From: Stieleria marina
GTDB lineage: Bacteria > Planctomycetota > Planctomycetia > Pirellulales > Pirellulaceae
NCBI GenBank assembly: GCA_007741555.1
Contig: CP036526.1
Location: forward strand, 3,100,001-3,164,000
Reading direction: 5' to 3'
Length of the DNA: 64,000 bases
Positions 20,039 through 29,173 of this stretch are shown one piece after another. The first letter of the stretch is position 1. The number at the start of each line of letters is the position of its first letter. The notes under the pieces were generated by a model. It ran no database searches and was not told where the DNA came from. It was given only the letters and a program-made list of their open reading frames with translations. The translations under genes were made by a program, and so were the position numbers.

Positions 20039-23000
20039 TTACGTGGCCGGGAATTTGGATGCACAGGCTTGCAGCAGTTCAGTGATGGCAGCCTGCAACG
20101 CTGGTAGATTGGATCGAATTGCTTTGCATGTGGGATCCGGAGCCGCCCGTTCGATTTGTTCAGCAAGCAAAGCCGTTTTGTCAGCTGAAATGGCTCGGGC
20201 TTCACCTTTGATTGTGTGAGCCAATCGACGTGATTTGGTTTCGTCTTGCTCCTCGATCGCTGCGGCCAGCTGGTCAAGCAGTTTGGGGAACTCGGCTGTC
20301 GCGACCGTCACGATTTCATTGCGAAGTCCCTGGTCGCCACCCGAAATGGTCAAGCACGCATCCCAGTCAATGACTTTTGCATCTTCGGTGTCGTGGCGCT
20401 CGTCATTGGAAGTTTGATCGGCGTATGCCGATGCGGAGATTTCACTTGCGAACCGAGCGAAAGTTCGCGCGAGTTCATCGCGGCGAATTGGTTTGCTGAT
20501 ATAGTCGTCCATTCCGGCTTCAAGGCAGCGACCTCGATCACCACTCATGGCATGCGCTGTCACGGCGACGATCAATACACGACCACCTCGGTCGCGTTCT
20601 AATTGCCGTATCTTCTTCGTCGCTTCCAAGCCGTCCATGATTGGCATTTGGACATCCATCAAAATGACGTCAAAATCACCTGACTGCCATAATTCAACTG
20701 CCTTTTGTCCATTCTCGGCGACCTCCACGCGGTGTCCCCAATTCGTAAGCAGGCCGACAGCGACCATCTGATTGGCTCTTCCGTCTTCGGCCAACAGAAT
20801 CTTCAATGAAGGGATCGTTTGCGAGTTTTGATCGGCGACCGCTTCTTTGTCTTCGGCTTCAACGATCGACTCGCCTTTCTGCAGTGAGACGACGAAGTGG
20901 AAGATCGATCCGCCGTTCAAATTGTTTTCGACCCACACGCGACCATTCATCGCATCGGCTAAACGTTTGGTGATGGCCAATCCGAGGCCAGTGCCGCCGT
21001 ATTTCCTTGTCGTCGACATGTCGACCTGCTCGAACGCGGCAAAGATGGCTTCCTGCTTGTCGGCTGGGATACCAACGCCTGTATCACGCACGCTGAATCG
21101 CAAACTAAATCGGTCGTTCTGCTGGGAATCCTCGGAATTCAGATTCACCTGAACGGCAATGGCTCCTGACGGCGTGAACTTAAATGCATTGCCGACCAAG
21201 TTGACCAGCATTTGCCGCAAGCGATTCCAGTCACCGTGGATTGAATCAGGAACCGCATCATCAACGTGCCACGTCAGATCGATATTCTTGTCACTCGCTC
21301 GCGGGTGGAACGGTCGTAACATCGACGCGAGTTCGGCTCGTAAATCGAAATCCTGCGGGTCCAATTCCATCTTGCCCGCTTCGATTTTGGAAAAATCCAA
21401 GATCTCGTTGATGATGTTTAGCAATGCGTCTGCCGAATTCAAAACCGTCCGTAGAGATTCTTGTTGCGACGGAGTCAAATCTGTATCCAGCACCAATTCC
21501 GTCATGCCCATGATGGCGTTCATCGGCGTGCGTATTTCGTGGCTCATGTTTGCCATGAATTCGCTCTTCGCCTGATTGGCGACTTCTGCTGCTTCCTTGG
21601 CGCGCTTGAGTTCTTCGACGGCCGCTATCCGGTCGGTGACATCTTCGGAGATTCCTACTAGATGTGTTGGATCGCCGTCTTCGTTGTAGATCGGGATCTT
21701 TTTGGTGTGCAGAATTCGCAATCCTTTGTCGGTCATCAACTGTTCTTCTTCGATGTCCAGCATTTCTTTGGACGCCAACACAGCTCGGTCTTTCTGAGTA
21801 AAAAACTCGGCTTCGTCTTTTGGGTAGAGGTCAAAATCGGTGCGTCCAATCAATCCTTCGCGTGATTGCCCCACCAGTTCTTCGCCGGCTTTGTTAAACA
21901 AAACGAAACGCAGTTCCTTGGCATCTTTGATAAACAGCATCGTCGGAACGTTGTCGACCACTGAATCCAGGAAACGGTTTGCATCACGCAGTTCCTTGGT
22001 CTTCAGCGCGCTGAGTTGTTCCACGCGATTTTGACGATCCAGCAGAACTCGGGTGTAGCCTCCGACCGCAGTCGATAGCAGGACGCCTAGGCATAGGGCA
22101 ATCAGGGGGAACCGGCTTGTGCTACGTTCCTTCAAAAACTGAGGTGTAGCGATGCATTGAACGGACCACTCGCCAGCGACCTGCAGACGTGACTTGGTCG
22201 AAATCTCGTCGTACGCCCTCGGCGTTTTGTCCAGATCGTTGAATCGGATCGTCTGGCTGACGGAATCATAAAACCCGACAAACTGCGGACCGGATTCAGA
22301 GCTGGCGTCAGATTGGTACAAGCGCAAATCTACATCATGCGGAAACGCCTCAAACGCGCCGGCGATCATCGCGTCTGCGTCGACGACCGAGATCCCAATT
22401 CCCGTCATCTTCGCCAGTCGGTCATCCATCGATGACTGATCGCTGGGCTGATTCATCGTCGGAGTAACAATGGCAATGGTGGCCGATTCAAAGTCACCGA
22501 CCGGCCAACGAAACGGTCTCGTCGACGCGACGCTGCCGGTGATCAAGGCTCGCCGGATCGCCGAAGCACATTCCGGGATGCTTGCCAGATCGACGCCAAT
22601 CTGGATTTTGTTTTGGCTTTCGTCGGCAACGAAGAAAATGGGCAGTGAGATGTCGTCGCCAATGACGCTGTTTTCCTCGTCGATGGCCACGACATGGAAA
22701 TCATCGATGCCTTGTTCGTTCGCAATTTCGGTGGTGCGTTCTAAATCGCGTGCGCTGACCTTGGGGGCCCAGGCCAAAAAACGGGTGCAGTCGCTGATCT
22801 CTAAGTGGCGCTGTGCGATCGCGGCGAAACGTTGCCGGTTTTCCAAACGACCGTTTCCCAGTCGCGGCCCGCGGCGAAAGGGCGCGAAAGAGGTTTGGCG
22901 AAATGCTTTTTCCAAAACTCGCACGCGGTGCTCGGCGGCGGCATCCAGCTGAGCATTGACCAGTCGGGTCTCTTTTTTTTCCAACACGCGATACGCGACG

Positions 23001-23161
23001 AGCGAGAGAACGGTTCCGGATGCAATCACGCACAACGCTACGATAAAGGGTATCGACGTCTTGCGGATCGACGGAGTGTCAAAATCGTTCACGTTGTTTT
23101 CACTGAGGGGAGCCGATGTCACTCTATCAGATAGTCTACTGGATGCCCGGGGTGGCGGCAA
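20039..23161 (-). CDS. Hybrid sensor histidine kinase: CHASE-PAS-HisKA-HATPase-REC-Hpt
   Basis: The product is about 1040 residues. A membrane segment at about 38-58 is followed by a periplasmic CHASE-type sensor region and a second membrane segment near 350-370. A PAS domain (SVVDNVPTMLFIKDAKELR, ending VGISEDVTDR) leads to HisKA with FMANMSHEIRTPMNAIMG and its phosphoacceptor His. The HATPase shows NLVGNAFKFT and GGTGLGLAITKRL, the receiver shows DVILMDVQMPIMDGLEATKK with phosphoacceptor Asp, and the C-terminal Hpt domain has AHTIKGEAR. The full phosphorelay is therefore in one chain, and output must go to a response regulator elsewhere. The start codon is uncertain: the outermost is TTG 23161, with GTG at 23122 and 23092 as good alternatives. 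Confidence 0.93.
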   Translation of the reverse strand: MPPPRASSRLSDRVTSAPLSENNVNDFDTPSIRKTSIPFIVALCVIASGTVLSLVAYRVLEKKETRLVNAQLDAAAEHRVRVLEKAFRQTSFAPFRRGPRLGNGRLENRQRFAAIAQRHLEISDCTRFLAWAPKVSARDLERTTEIANEQGIDDFHVVAIDEENSVIGDDISLPIFFVADESQNKIQIGVDLASIPECASAIRRALITGSVASTRPFRWPVGDFESATIAIVTPTMNQPSDQSSMDDRLAKMTGIGISVVDADAMIAGAFEAFPHDVDLRLYQSDASSESGPQFVGFYDSVSQTIRFNDLDKTPRAYDEISTKSRLQVAGEWSVQCIATPQFLKERSTSRFPLIALCLGVLLSTAVGGYTRVLLDRQNRVEQLSALKTKELRDANRFLDSVVDNVPTMLFIKDAKELRFVLFNKAGEELVGQSREGLIGRTDFDLYPKDEAEFFTQKDRAVLASKEMLDIEEEQLMTDKGLRILHTKKIPIYNEDGDPTHLVGISEDVTDRIAAVEELKRAKEAAEVANQAKSEFMANMSHEIRTPMNAIMGMTELVLDTDLTPSQQESLRTVLNSADALLNIINEILDFSKIEAGKMELDPQDFDLRAELASMLRPFHPRASDKNIDLTWHVDDAVPDSIHGDWNRLRQMLVNLVGNAFKFTPSGAIAVQVNLNSEDSQQNDRFSLRFSVRDTGVGIPADKQEAIFAAFEQVDMSTTRKYGGTGLGLAITKRLADAMNGRVWVENNLNGGSIFHFVVSLQKGESIVEAEDKEAVADQNSQTIPSLKILLAEDGRANQMVAVGLLTNWGHRVEVAENGQKAVELWQSGDFDVILMDVQMPIMDGLEATKKIRQLERDRGGRVLIVAVTAHAMSGDRGRCLEAGMDDYISKPIRRDELARTFARFASEISASAYADQTSNDERHDTEDAKVIDWDACLTISGGDQGLRNEIVTVATAEFPKLLDQLAAAIEEQDETKSRRLAHTIKGEARAISADKTALLAEQIERAAPDPTCKAIRSNLPALQAAITELLQACASKFPAT

Positions 23162-23283
23162 AATTGCGATTCATCCGCTCGCGAGTATGCCAACGTTGGG
23201 CTATCGCAGGAAGTCAGATGGCATTCAGTAGACCGAGCTGGATAGATGACGGACGTTCAGCCAACTCGCTTGGATTCAACTGG

Positions 23284-23937
23284 TTAGTTTTGACTGCCGG
23301 GCGGCGCTTCTGTGTGAGTCGGCGCTTCTGTGTGAGTCGGTGCTTCTGCGTGAGTCGGCGATTCACCGTGAGCGCGAATGAGTAGCGTTCCCTGATGGAC
23401 GGCTACGACAACGGCTTGCTCTCCGACCACCATCATCTGACCATTGCTGGATTTGGCGCGGTACTTTTCATCGCCGACTTTGATTTCTCCGACGGGACGC
23501 AGCGGCGACACGACGATACCTTTGCAGCCAATCAAGTCGCGACGTTGCGCCGGATCGCTTCCAGCTACGGTTGCGATGGTTGACTGACTTAATTTCCACT
23601 CGTACCGGGCAGGAAAGCCAAGCACGAACTGCTGGGCGATGGCCAGGATTGCGAAGCCGACGAATCCGGAGACGGGTAGGTCGACGATGATGCCGACGAT
23701 TATCAGTGCGATGACGACGACCATCACGAGCCAAGTTGCGATGCTGGCGAACCAGCCGACACAGAAAAACAGCCCAAAGACGAGACCTAGGCGTACTGAG
23801 ACGCAGAAAGCATTGAAAAGGCTTCGAGCAAGAATGTTTTGCCGCGATCCAAACAGCCAGCCTAAAACACCCGCCAGCACAGCGAAGTAAAGCGTGCATG
23901 CCATCGCAACGTCGCGGGAGAAAATTGTCTCGGGCAT
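23284..23937 (-). CDS. NfeD-family membrane protein
   Basis: The product is 217 residues. The first ~120 are four or five closely packed hydrophobic segments (ACTLYFAVLAGVLGWLFG, LGLVFGLFFCVGWFA, WLVMVVVIALIIVGIIVDL, GFVGFAILAIAQQFVLGF). The C-terminal part is an OB-fold like that of NfeD proteins: LIGCKGIVVSPLRPVGEIKV, then YRAKSSNG and VVVAVHQGTLLIRA. NfeD proteins associate with stomatin/flotillin-type proteins in membrane quality control; no such partner is adjacent. The last ~20 residues are a repeated PTHTEA sequence encoded by an 18-bp tandem repeat. Start ATG 23937. Confidence 0.85.
   Translation of the reverse strand: MPETIFSRDVAMACTLYFAVLAGVLGWLFGSRQNILARSLFNAFCVSVRLGLVFGLFFCVGWFASIATWLVMVVVIALIIVGIIVDLPVSGFVGFAILAIAQQFVLGFPARYEWKLSQSTIATVAGSDPAQRRDLIGCKGIVVSPLRPVGEIKVGDEKYRAKSSNGQMMVVGEQAVVVAVHQGTLLIRAHGESPTHAEAPTHTEAPTHTEAPPGSQN
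23306..23359 (-). repeat. 18-bp tandem repeat, three copies, at the 3' end of the NfeD gene
   Basis: Three adjacent units of about GCTTCTGTGTGAGTCGGC (plus-strand reading) differ at only a few bases. They encode three PTHTEA-like hexapeptides at the C-terminus. Copy changes would keep the frame. Confidence 0.9.
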
Positions 23938-24125
23938 TCGCTGCGATGGTGGCGAGAGATTTGATGGGATGTGAAATTCGCGAAGTCGTTGAGCAACTTG
24001 CTGCTACTGATCATATCCGCCGAGTCGGGAACGTCGTAAGATTGTCCGTGCGACATTGTCTGCTACGACCAGAAAACATGAGTTTCGCGTGACGCCCCCT
24101 TCACTTCAATTGACACTCAGCCGTT

Positions 24126-25307
24126 TTGTCTGACCTAGCTAATTCCGATATCGCCGAGCCCGACCAGCCCCCTGCTGGTTGGCCTGCGCCAAGATCTGCC
24201 TACATTCACGTGCCTTTCTGTCGTCACCGCTGTGGTTACTGCAATTTTAGTGTGGTTGCCCAGCGAGATGATTTGATCCAGCAATACCTGGAATCAATCA
24301 ACGCGGAGCTGGCTGGATTGGGTAGGCCGGAGGTCGACACAGTGTTTATCGGCGGCGGAACGCCGACGCATTTGGCGACACCGCAGCTTCAGCGACTGAT
24401 GCAGATTGTGGAGCACCGGTTTGCGATCCAGCCGAACGTCGAATGGAGTATGGAGGCGAATCCGGAAGACATCTCAGCCGAAAAACTCGCGGTCATGCGA
24501 GACTCTGGCGTCAATCGGCTGAGCCTGGGAGTTCAATCTTTTAGCGACGGCAAACTGCAGCTGTTAGAACGATCGCATCGCGGCATCGAAGCTGAGGAAA
24601 TCATTCAACTTGCTGCCGGCGCGATCCCCAATATCTCGATCGATTTGATCTTTGCCGCCCCCAAAGAAACCTTGGCCGAGTGGACGGAAGATCTACAAAA
24701 AGCATTTTCGCTGCCCATCGCACACTTGTCGACGTACGCGTTGACTTACGAAAAAGGCACGTCGTTTTGGACCCGAGCTCGCAGTGGCAATTTGTCGGCA
24801 GCGACCGAGCAACTGGAAGTCGACATGTACAACGCGGCGCGGCAGGCAGCGAAGCAGTCCGGTTGGGAGCACTACGAGATTTCTAACTTTGCAAAATCGG
24901 AATCGCAATGTCGGCACAACTTGGCGTATTGGCACGGTCGCGGTTGGTATGCCGCGGGGCCGGGAGCGGCGTCCTTTGTCGGTGGTCACCGTAACGTGAA
25001 TCATCGCAGCACAACGACTTACTTAAAACGAATGGCCGCTGGGCAAGACCCTGTCGCTGAGTCCGAAGCCATTTCGACGGTTCAGTATGCACGCGAGCTG
25101 GCGGCGTTTGGTATTCGCATGCTAGCGGGCATCGACGTGGTGAAACTGAGCCGTGAAACAGGAGTTGATTTGGGTGACGAGTGTCGCTTGGGAATCGAAG
25201 AAGCAACTCGTCACGGTTGGCTGGCAGCTAGCGACGGACGGATGCGTTTGACGCAGCAAGGCGTTTTGTTCGCTGATTCGGTGGCCGCGTGTTTTTTGAG
25301 CGACTAA
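24126..25307 (+). CDS. hemW: HemW-type radical SAM haem chaperone
   Basis: The product is 393 residues from a TTG at 24126; no ATG lies between the upstream stop at 24111 and the conserved domain, so a rare start is likely. The radical SAM cluster motif is C32-x3-C36-x2-C39 in AYIHVPFCRHRCGYCNF, the HemN/HemW form. TVFIGGGTPTHL, EANPEDIS and RLSLGVQSF are SAM-binding and barrel motifs, and the C-terminus holds HYEISNFAKSESQCRHNLAYW and the HemN_C-like wing. True HemN has an extra N-terminal CxxxCxxCxC pattern; the fourth Cys is absent here (C-N-F), so HemW (haem insertion) is favoured over coproporphyrinogen dehydrogenase. This fits the haem-type proteins in the window but does not prove a link. 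Confidence 0.88.
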   Translation: MSDLANSDIAEPDQPPAGWPAPRSAYIHVPFCRHRCGYCNFSVVAQRDDLIQQYLESINAELAGLGRPEVDTVFIGGGTPTHLATPQLQRLMQIVEHRFAIQPNVEWSMEANPEDISAEKLAVMRDSGVNRLSLGVQSFSDGKLQLLERSHRGIEAEEIIQLAAGAIPNISIDLIFAAPKETLAEWTEDLQKAFSLPIAHLSTYALTYEKGTSFWTRARSGNLSAATEQLEVDMYNAARQAAKQSGWEHYEISNFAKSESQCRHNLAYWHGRGWYAAGPGAASFVGGHRNVNHRSTTTYLKRMAAGQDPVAESEAISTVQYARELAAFGIRMLAGIDVVKLSRETGVDLGDECRLGIEEATRHGWLAASDGRMRLTQQGVLFADSVAACFLSD

Positions 25308-25472
25308 TGAGCGGCGGGGCAGAATCGATGCTGCACGGTTTGCTTCTAGCTGGCATGCCACTCGTTTCGATCTGTTAATCTTTGCGGCTTACGCAAAAAG
25401 ATTCAATTGTGCCGGTTACGTTGCCGATACTTCAAGGGATTACCCTTCTGATGGTCACTTTGGATCTCAAAA

Positions 25473-26201
25473 ATGTTCGTGGCACGTTCGCTTTGCTTCG
25501 CTTTAGTTTGTTCAGCTCTCATTAGTCTTACCGGATGTGTTGGCCCCATGGCCCGCGGTCCGCTGGGCGGATGCTGCGGCCCTGCCAGTGCATCCCACAG
25601 CGATGCTTGCACCGGTTGTGGTGAGCTGTACGTCGACCCGTGGATCAATCATCCAGCGGATTGCGTCGATCCTTGCGATACGTGCGGCAATTTCAACGGA
25701 CAGTCTTGTGGCAAGTGCCGTCCAATCTTTGGCGGCATTCGCAGTCTTTGGGGCTACCGTTGCGGCGACGACTGCGAAGAGTGCGTTGGACCAGTTTGTT
25801 TCAACGGCCGATGTGGTGCTCTGAACGGCGGCGGTGGATGCGGCTGTGACGGAGGTTGTAGCGGCGGATGCGACGGAGGCTGCGATAGCGGCGGATGCAG
25901 TTGCGGATCCGAAGTCGTCGGCCCAAGCTGTGGATGCGAAGCTGCCTGTGGCTGCGAACCGTCTTGTGGGTTTGAGCCAGCTTGTGGATTGGAAACCATT
26001 CATAGCGGCGAAGTTCTGTACGGCGACAACGGTGGCCAAATAATCAACGAAGGCGAGTACATTGTCGAAGGACAGCCTACTCCGCATCGAAGTGTCGAAA
26101 TTCAGCCGGCTGATCAACCGTACAAGCCCGAGCGATCGCGCAAGATTTTCAACCCGCGACCTCGCGTTGCCACCGGTGATGGCCGTAGCGTAGGCTACTA
26201 A
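25473..26201 (+). CDS. Cys/Gly-rich lipoprotein
   Basis: The product is 242 residues. A lipobox (LISLTGC, lipidated Cys22) follows a short signal peptide. The mature protein has a very high Cys and Gly content: CTGCGE, CDTCGNFNG, CGDDCEECVGP, then GGCDGGCDSGGCSCG and CGCEAACGCEPSCGFEPACG. The tail after residue 180 is Cys-free and charged (EGEYIVEGQPTPHRS). The SCGCE blocks resemble those of the larger exported protein at 13326-14771, with a shared GPSCGCE/EPSCGCG element. I do not recognise an enzyme; surface attachment, metal binding or disulfide cross-linking are possible. Start ATG 25473. Confidence 0.82.
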   Translation: MFVARSLCFALVCSALISLTGCVGPMARGPLGGCCGPASASHSDACTGCGELYVDPWINHPADCVDPCDTCGNFNGQSCGKCRPIFGGIRSLWGYRCGDDCEECVGPVCFNGRCGALNGGGGCGCDGGCSGGCDGGCDSGGCSCGSEVVGPSCGCEAACGCEPSCGFEPACGLETIHSGEVLYGDNGGQIINEGEYIVEGQPTPHRSVEIQPADQPYKPERSRKIFNPRPRVATGDGRSVGY

Positions 26202-26262
26202 GCGGCGGCCAACTAGAATTTGCTAGGCGCTGCGGTTTCGGAACATCACTTGGATTTTGCTG

Positions 26263-27228
26263 ATGCAGATCTTGATCGTCACCCATGCACCGCGTGGATC
26301 GACGAAAGGGAATCGCATCACAGCGGATCGGTGGGCAAGATTTCTGACGCAAGCCGGGCATTCGACACGGATCGAAAACGGTCTGGTCGAAGGTCAGTTT
26401 GACCGCCTCTTGGCATTGCACGCGACCCATTCGTCCGACGCAATCGCTCGTTTCCAACAAGTGTTTCCCGATCGCCCGGTCATCTTGTGTTTGACGGGGA
26501 CAGATCTGCATCGTGATTTACAAGGGAAACGCGGTGAACAGGCGAAGCGAATCGCAGCGGATTCGATTCGGCGATGTAGCAAGCTGGTGCTGCTGGAGCC
26601 GGAGGGAATCCGTCATCTTCCCAGTGAAGCGGTTACCAAGGCACATGTTGTGTTGCAGTCGGCTGTGGCGGTGTCCAAAGAATTACGAACGGCATCCAGT
26701 ACCGGTGCCACCGATCTGTGTGTGATCGGTCATCTCCGCGATGAAAAGGATCCTTTTTTAGCAGCGCGAGCTTCACGCCGATTGCCAGCGAATTCCAGGA
26801 TTAGAATCACACACATAGGAGCGGCGCTGAATCCGGAAATCGGCGACGCAGCACGCGAGCAAATGCGGACTGCGCACCGCTATCAATGGATCGGTCCGTT
26901 TTCGCACGCTCAGACTCAACAGCGTTTAGCGTCTTCCAACGCGATGCTTTTGACTTCAAAAATCGAAGGTGCCCCAAGCGTGATCTCCGAAGCAGTGGTG
27001 AACTCGGTGCCAATTCTGTGCACAAGGATTCCAGCGACTATCGGTCTGTTGGGCAGCGATTATCGCGGTATGTTCGCAGTGGGTGACGAAGTCGCTCTGG
27101 CAAGTGATATGTCACGGCTGGAGAATGACGCGAGCTTCGCCCTTGAGCTGACTGTAGCCGTGAAGGCTCTGGCGTTTAAGTTTCAGCCAGCGGTGGAGCA
27201 GGCTGCGCTGGAAAACTTGATTCGGTAA
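26263..27228 (+). CDS. SenB-like selenosugar synthase / TIGR04348-family glycosyltransferase
   Basis: The product is 321 residues, a single-domain GT-B-type glycosyltransferase. The N-terminus ILIVTHAPRGSTKGNRITADRWARFL and the segments LALHATHSSDAIARFQ, PVILCLTGTDLHRDL, LCVIGHLRDEKDPFLAARA, IRITHIGAALNP and TSKIEGAPSVISEAVVNSVP match, from memory, the family of selenoneine-pathway SenB enzymes (once called TIGR04348). SenB forms a selenosugar from selenophosphate and a UDP-sugar. Its usual partners SenA and SelD (SenC) are not in this window, so it is an orphan here; a related sulfur or sugar reaction is possible. ATG 26263 is preferred over the upstream TTG 26257. It is convergent with the DUF5009 gene. 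Confidence 0.75.
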   Translation: MQILIVTHAPRGSTKGNRITADRWARFLTQAGHSTRIENGLVEGQFDRLLALHATHSSDAIARFQQVFPDRPVILCLTGTDLHRDLQGKRGEQAKRIAADSIRRCSKLVLLEPEGIRHLPSEAVTKAHVVLQSAVAVSKELRTASSTGATDLCVIGHLRDEKDPFLAARASRRLPANSRIRITHIGAALNPEIGDAAREQMRTAHRYQWIGPFSHAQTQQRLASSNAMLLTSKIEGAPSVISEAVVNSVPILCTRIPATIGLLGSDYRGMFAVGDEVALASDMSRLENDASFALELTVAVKALAFKFQPAVEQAALENLIR

Positions 27229-27300
27229 ACGCTAGTGTTACGTCGGCCAGAATTGCGGCGTGTTGCGAATGCCAGGCTCAAGGCAGAAATCGCGTCCGAC

Positions 27301-28527
27301 TTAGATGCGGAAGAACAATCGGTTCCGATAAAGATAGAAACAGAACAACCATAACACGACGAACAGCAACGTTGCTTGGATCATCGGACCGTAGGGGCCT
27401 GCAAAGAGTTCTTTGCCCAGATACGTTTTCAAGTTCGCATTGATTGTCGATTTAAACAGCATCGACATCAGGTACATGGCAAGTGAATTCATGCCGACTA
27501 CCACCAGCGGAAAAGTCCAGCGTCGGTAGCCTTTGATATCGACGATCCAATACAACAATGCTTGCAGCCAGATGACGTACGCACCACTGAGCAAGACCCA
27601 TGACGGCGTCCAGATCTTTTTGATGACGGGACAAACGGTGTAGCTGGCGATGACCGCCAGAACCATCAGGATCAGGCCACCGGTTACCATTTTGCGTAGT
27701 TTGTCGTGGTCGCTTCGATCGCTTTTAAGCAGCGTCCCGACAAGAACACCCAGCAGCATCGTGACAGCTGCTGGTATAAAGTTCAGCGTGGTGTAGCCGG
27801 CCTGGTGAGCACGGATCGGTTCTTCGCCGCCGACTAAGAAGTTCAGTAAACTGACGTCGGCGTGGGAGGCAGCGTTGAACTGCAACGCGTAATGTTGGCT
27901 GACACTCTCAGGGGTCGACAGCGATTGAACTTGCTCTTTGGCTGCCGTGGACAGAGCGTCGACTGGAAAGTTCAACAGCCAAGCCGTGTACGCGACCAGC
28001 ACACCGGCACCGACGGCTAGTTGTGTTTTGACGCTACGACCGAGCAACAAGTAAACGAAGAAGTAGCCCAGTCCGATCTGGGCCAACACATTGGTGAACA
28101 GGCGGTTGGTCGCTAATCCGCTGGACCGCGTCTGTAGATAGACTCCGATGATCACGAGCACCATTGCTCGGATGAATGCATGCCAAGCGAGCTTCTTGTC
28201 GCTGTGACCACGGGATTTACGGCTGAAGTAGGAATAGGGCATCGCCACGCCCACCATGAACATGAACGCTGGCTGGATCAAATCCCAGAGCGCACATCCA
28301 ACTACATAGAACTGACTGTTCCACAGAGGGTGGCTGTTGTGAAAAGCGAGCCATTGCCAAATTTGACCGGCCCAGGTTTCGGCCTCGATGCCTGAGGCGT
28401 AGCCCAGCTTTTTAGCTGTGACAGCCACTGCGAATCCATTGATCGCCAACATGCACATTACCAGCCCGCGGTACGTGTCCAGGGAAACGAGCCGCGTGGC
28501 AGTACGATCCTGAGATTCGCGGTTCAA
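27301..28527 (-). CDS. DUF5009/HGSNAT-like membrane acyltransferase
   Basis: The product is 408 residues with about ten membrane segments. The start matches the acyltransferase-3/DUF5009 group related to heparan-alpha-glucosaminide N-acetyltransferase: RLVSLDTYRGLVMCMLAING, then QPAFMFMVGVAMPYSY, and WVLLSGAYVIWLQALLYWI and GMNSLAMYLMSMLFK near the end. HGSNAT homologues transfer acetyl from acetyl-CoA across the membrane to glucosamine. The start appears to be TTG 28527; no ATG precedes the first conserved segment. It may act on glycans handled by the sulfatases of the region (inference only). Confidence 0.85.
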   Translation of the reverse strand: MNRESQDRTATRLVSLDTYRGLVMCMLAINGFAVAVTAKKLGYASGIEAETWAGQIWQWLAFHNSHPLWNSQFYVVGCALWDLIQPAFMFMVGVAMPYSYFSRKSRGHSDKKLAWHAFIRAMVLVIIGVYLQTRSSGLATNRLFTNVLAQIGLGYFFVYLLLGRSVKTQLAVGAGVLVAYTAWLLNFPVDALSTAAKEQVQSLSTPESVSQHYALQFNAASHADVSLLNFLVGGEEPIRAHQAGYTTLNFIPAAVTMLLGVLVGTLLKSDRSDHDKLRKMVTGGLILMVLAVIASYTVCPVIKKIWTPSWVLLSGAYVIWLQALLYWIVDIKGYRRWTFPLVVVGMNSLAMYLMSMLFKSTINANLKTYLGKELFAGPYGPMIQATLLFVVLWLFCFYLYRNRLFFRI

Positions 28528-28626
28528 TGCAGACTCGTTGGCTGGCGAAATCGGTCAGCTGAATGGCGCGAGTATATCAGGGGTGAGACCGGTTTGAGTG
28601 CAATCGATGACGAACGTTGGCGATCA

Positions 28627-29055
28627 TTACTCTGGCGGCTTGTCGTACTGGTTGGGGCCTAGCTGTACCGTTTCGGTCTCGCCACTTTCTAATTGAAACG
28701 TGACAAGCAAATCCGATTCGATCGTTTTGGATTCTTCTTCGCTGAGCGTTTCCGTGACATGGCGTTTGCGCAGTTCCACGTCCAAGTATTCGATGACTAG
28801 CTTGGAAGCCACGCCGGAGACGATCAGAAAGACTGCTAAGACACGCACGCCAGGCGCGGGAAGCGTCACCACGCGTTGCCCAACCAAACATGACACGATC
28901 GCGTATCCCCGCAAAGCCACCGAAGCCGTCTCCAATGTTTCGGTGTCCAATTCGTCGACAGCATTTTGCACGTCTTCGGTCGAACATCCGGTCGCGGGGA
29001 TCGCTGTGGCGCCTAGGAGGAGCATCAAGTGGCGACGCGATAGATTCTTAGACAT
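28627..29055 (-). CDS. Small Tat-type lipoprotein, function unknown
   Basis: The product is 142 residues from ATG 29055 (MSKNLSRRHLMLLLGATAIP). A twin-arginine stretch precedes a lipobox-like ATGC (Cys24), so a lipoprotein is likely. The middle has one hydrophobic segment (GVRVLAVFLIVSGVASKLVIEYL) and the end is acidic (ESGETETVQLGPNQYDKPPE). I recognise no domain. It follows the FHA-GAF gene on the same strand by 118 bp and precedes the DUF5009 gene by 99 bp. Confidence 0.7.
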   Translation of the reverse strand: MSKNLSRRHLMLLLGATAIPATGCSTEDVQNAVDELDTETLETASVALRGYAIVSCLVGQRVVTLPAPGVRVLAVFLIVSGVASKLVIEYLDVELRKRHVTETLSEEESKTIESDLLVTFQLESGETETVQLGPNQYDKPPE

Positions 29056-29173
29056 CGACCAACTCAGTGTTTGGGGGGGGCTTGGAAAATGACTCTTGAT
29101 ACACGCAATCGCGGCGGATGCTGGCACCGGCATGAAGCAAATGCTGCACTGCCCGCGCTACGCACCTCGCATG

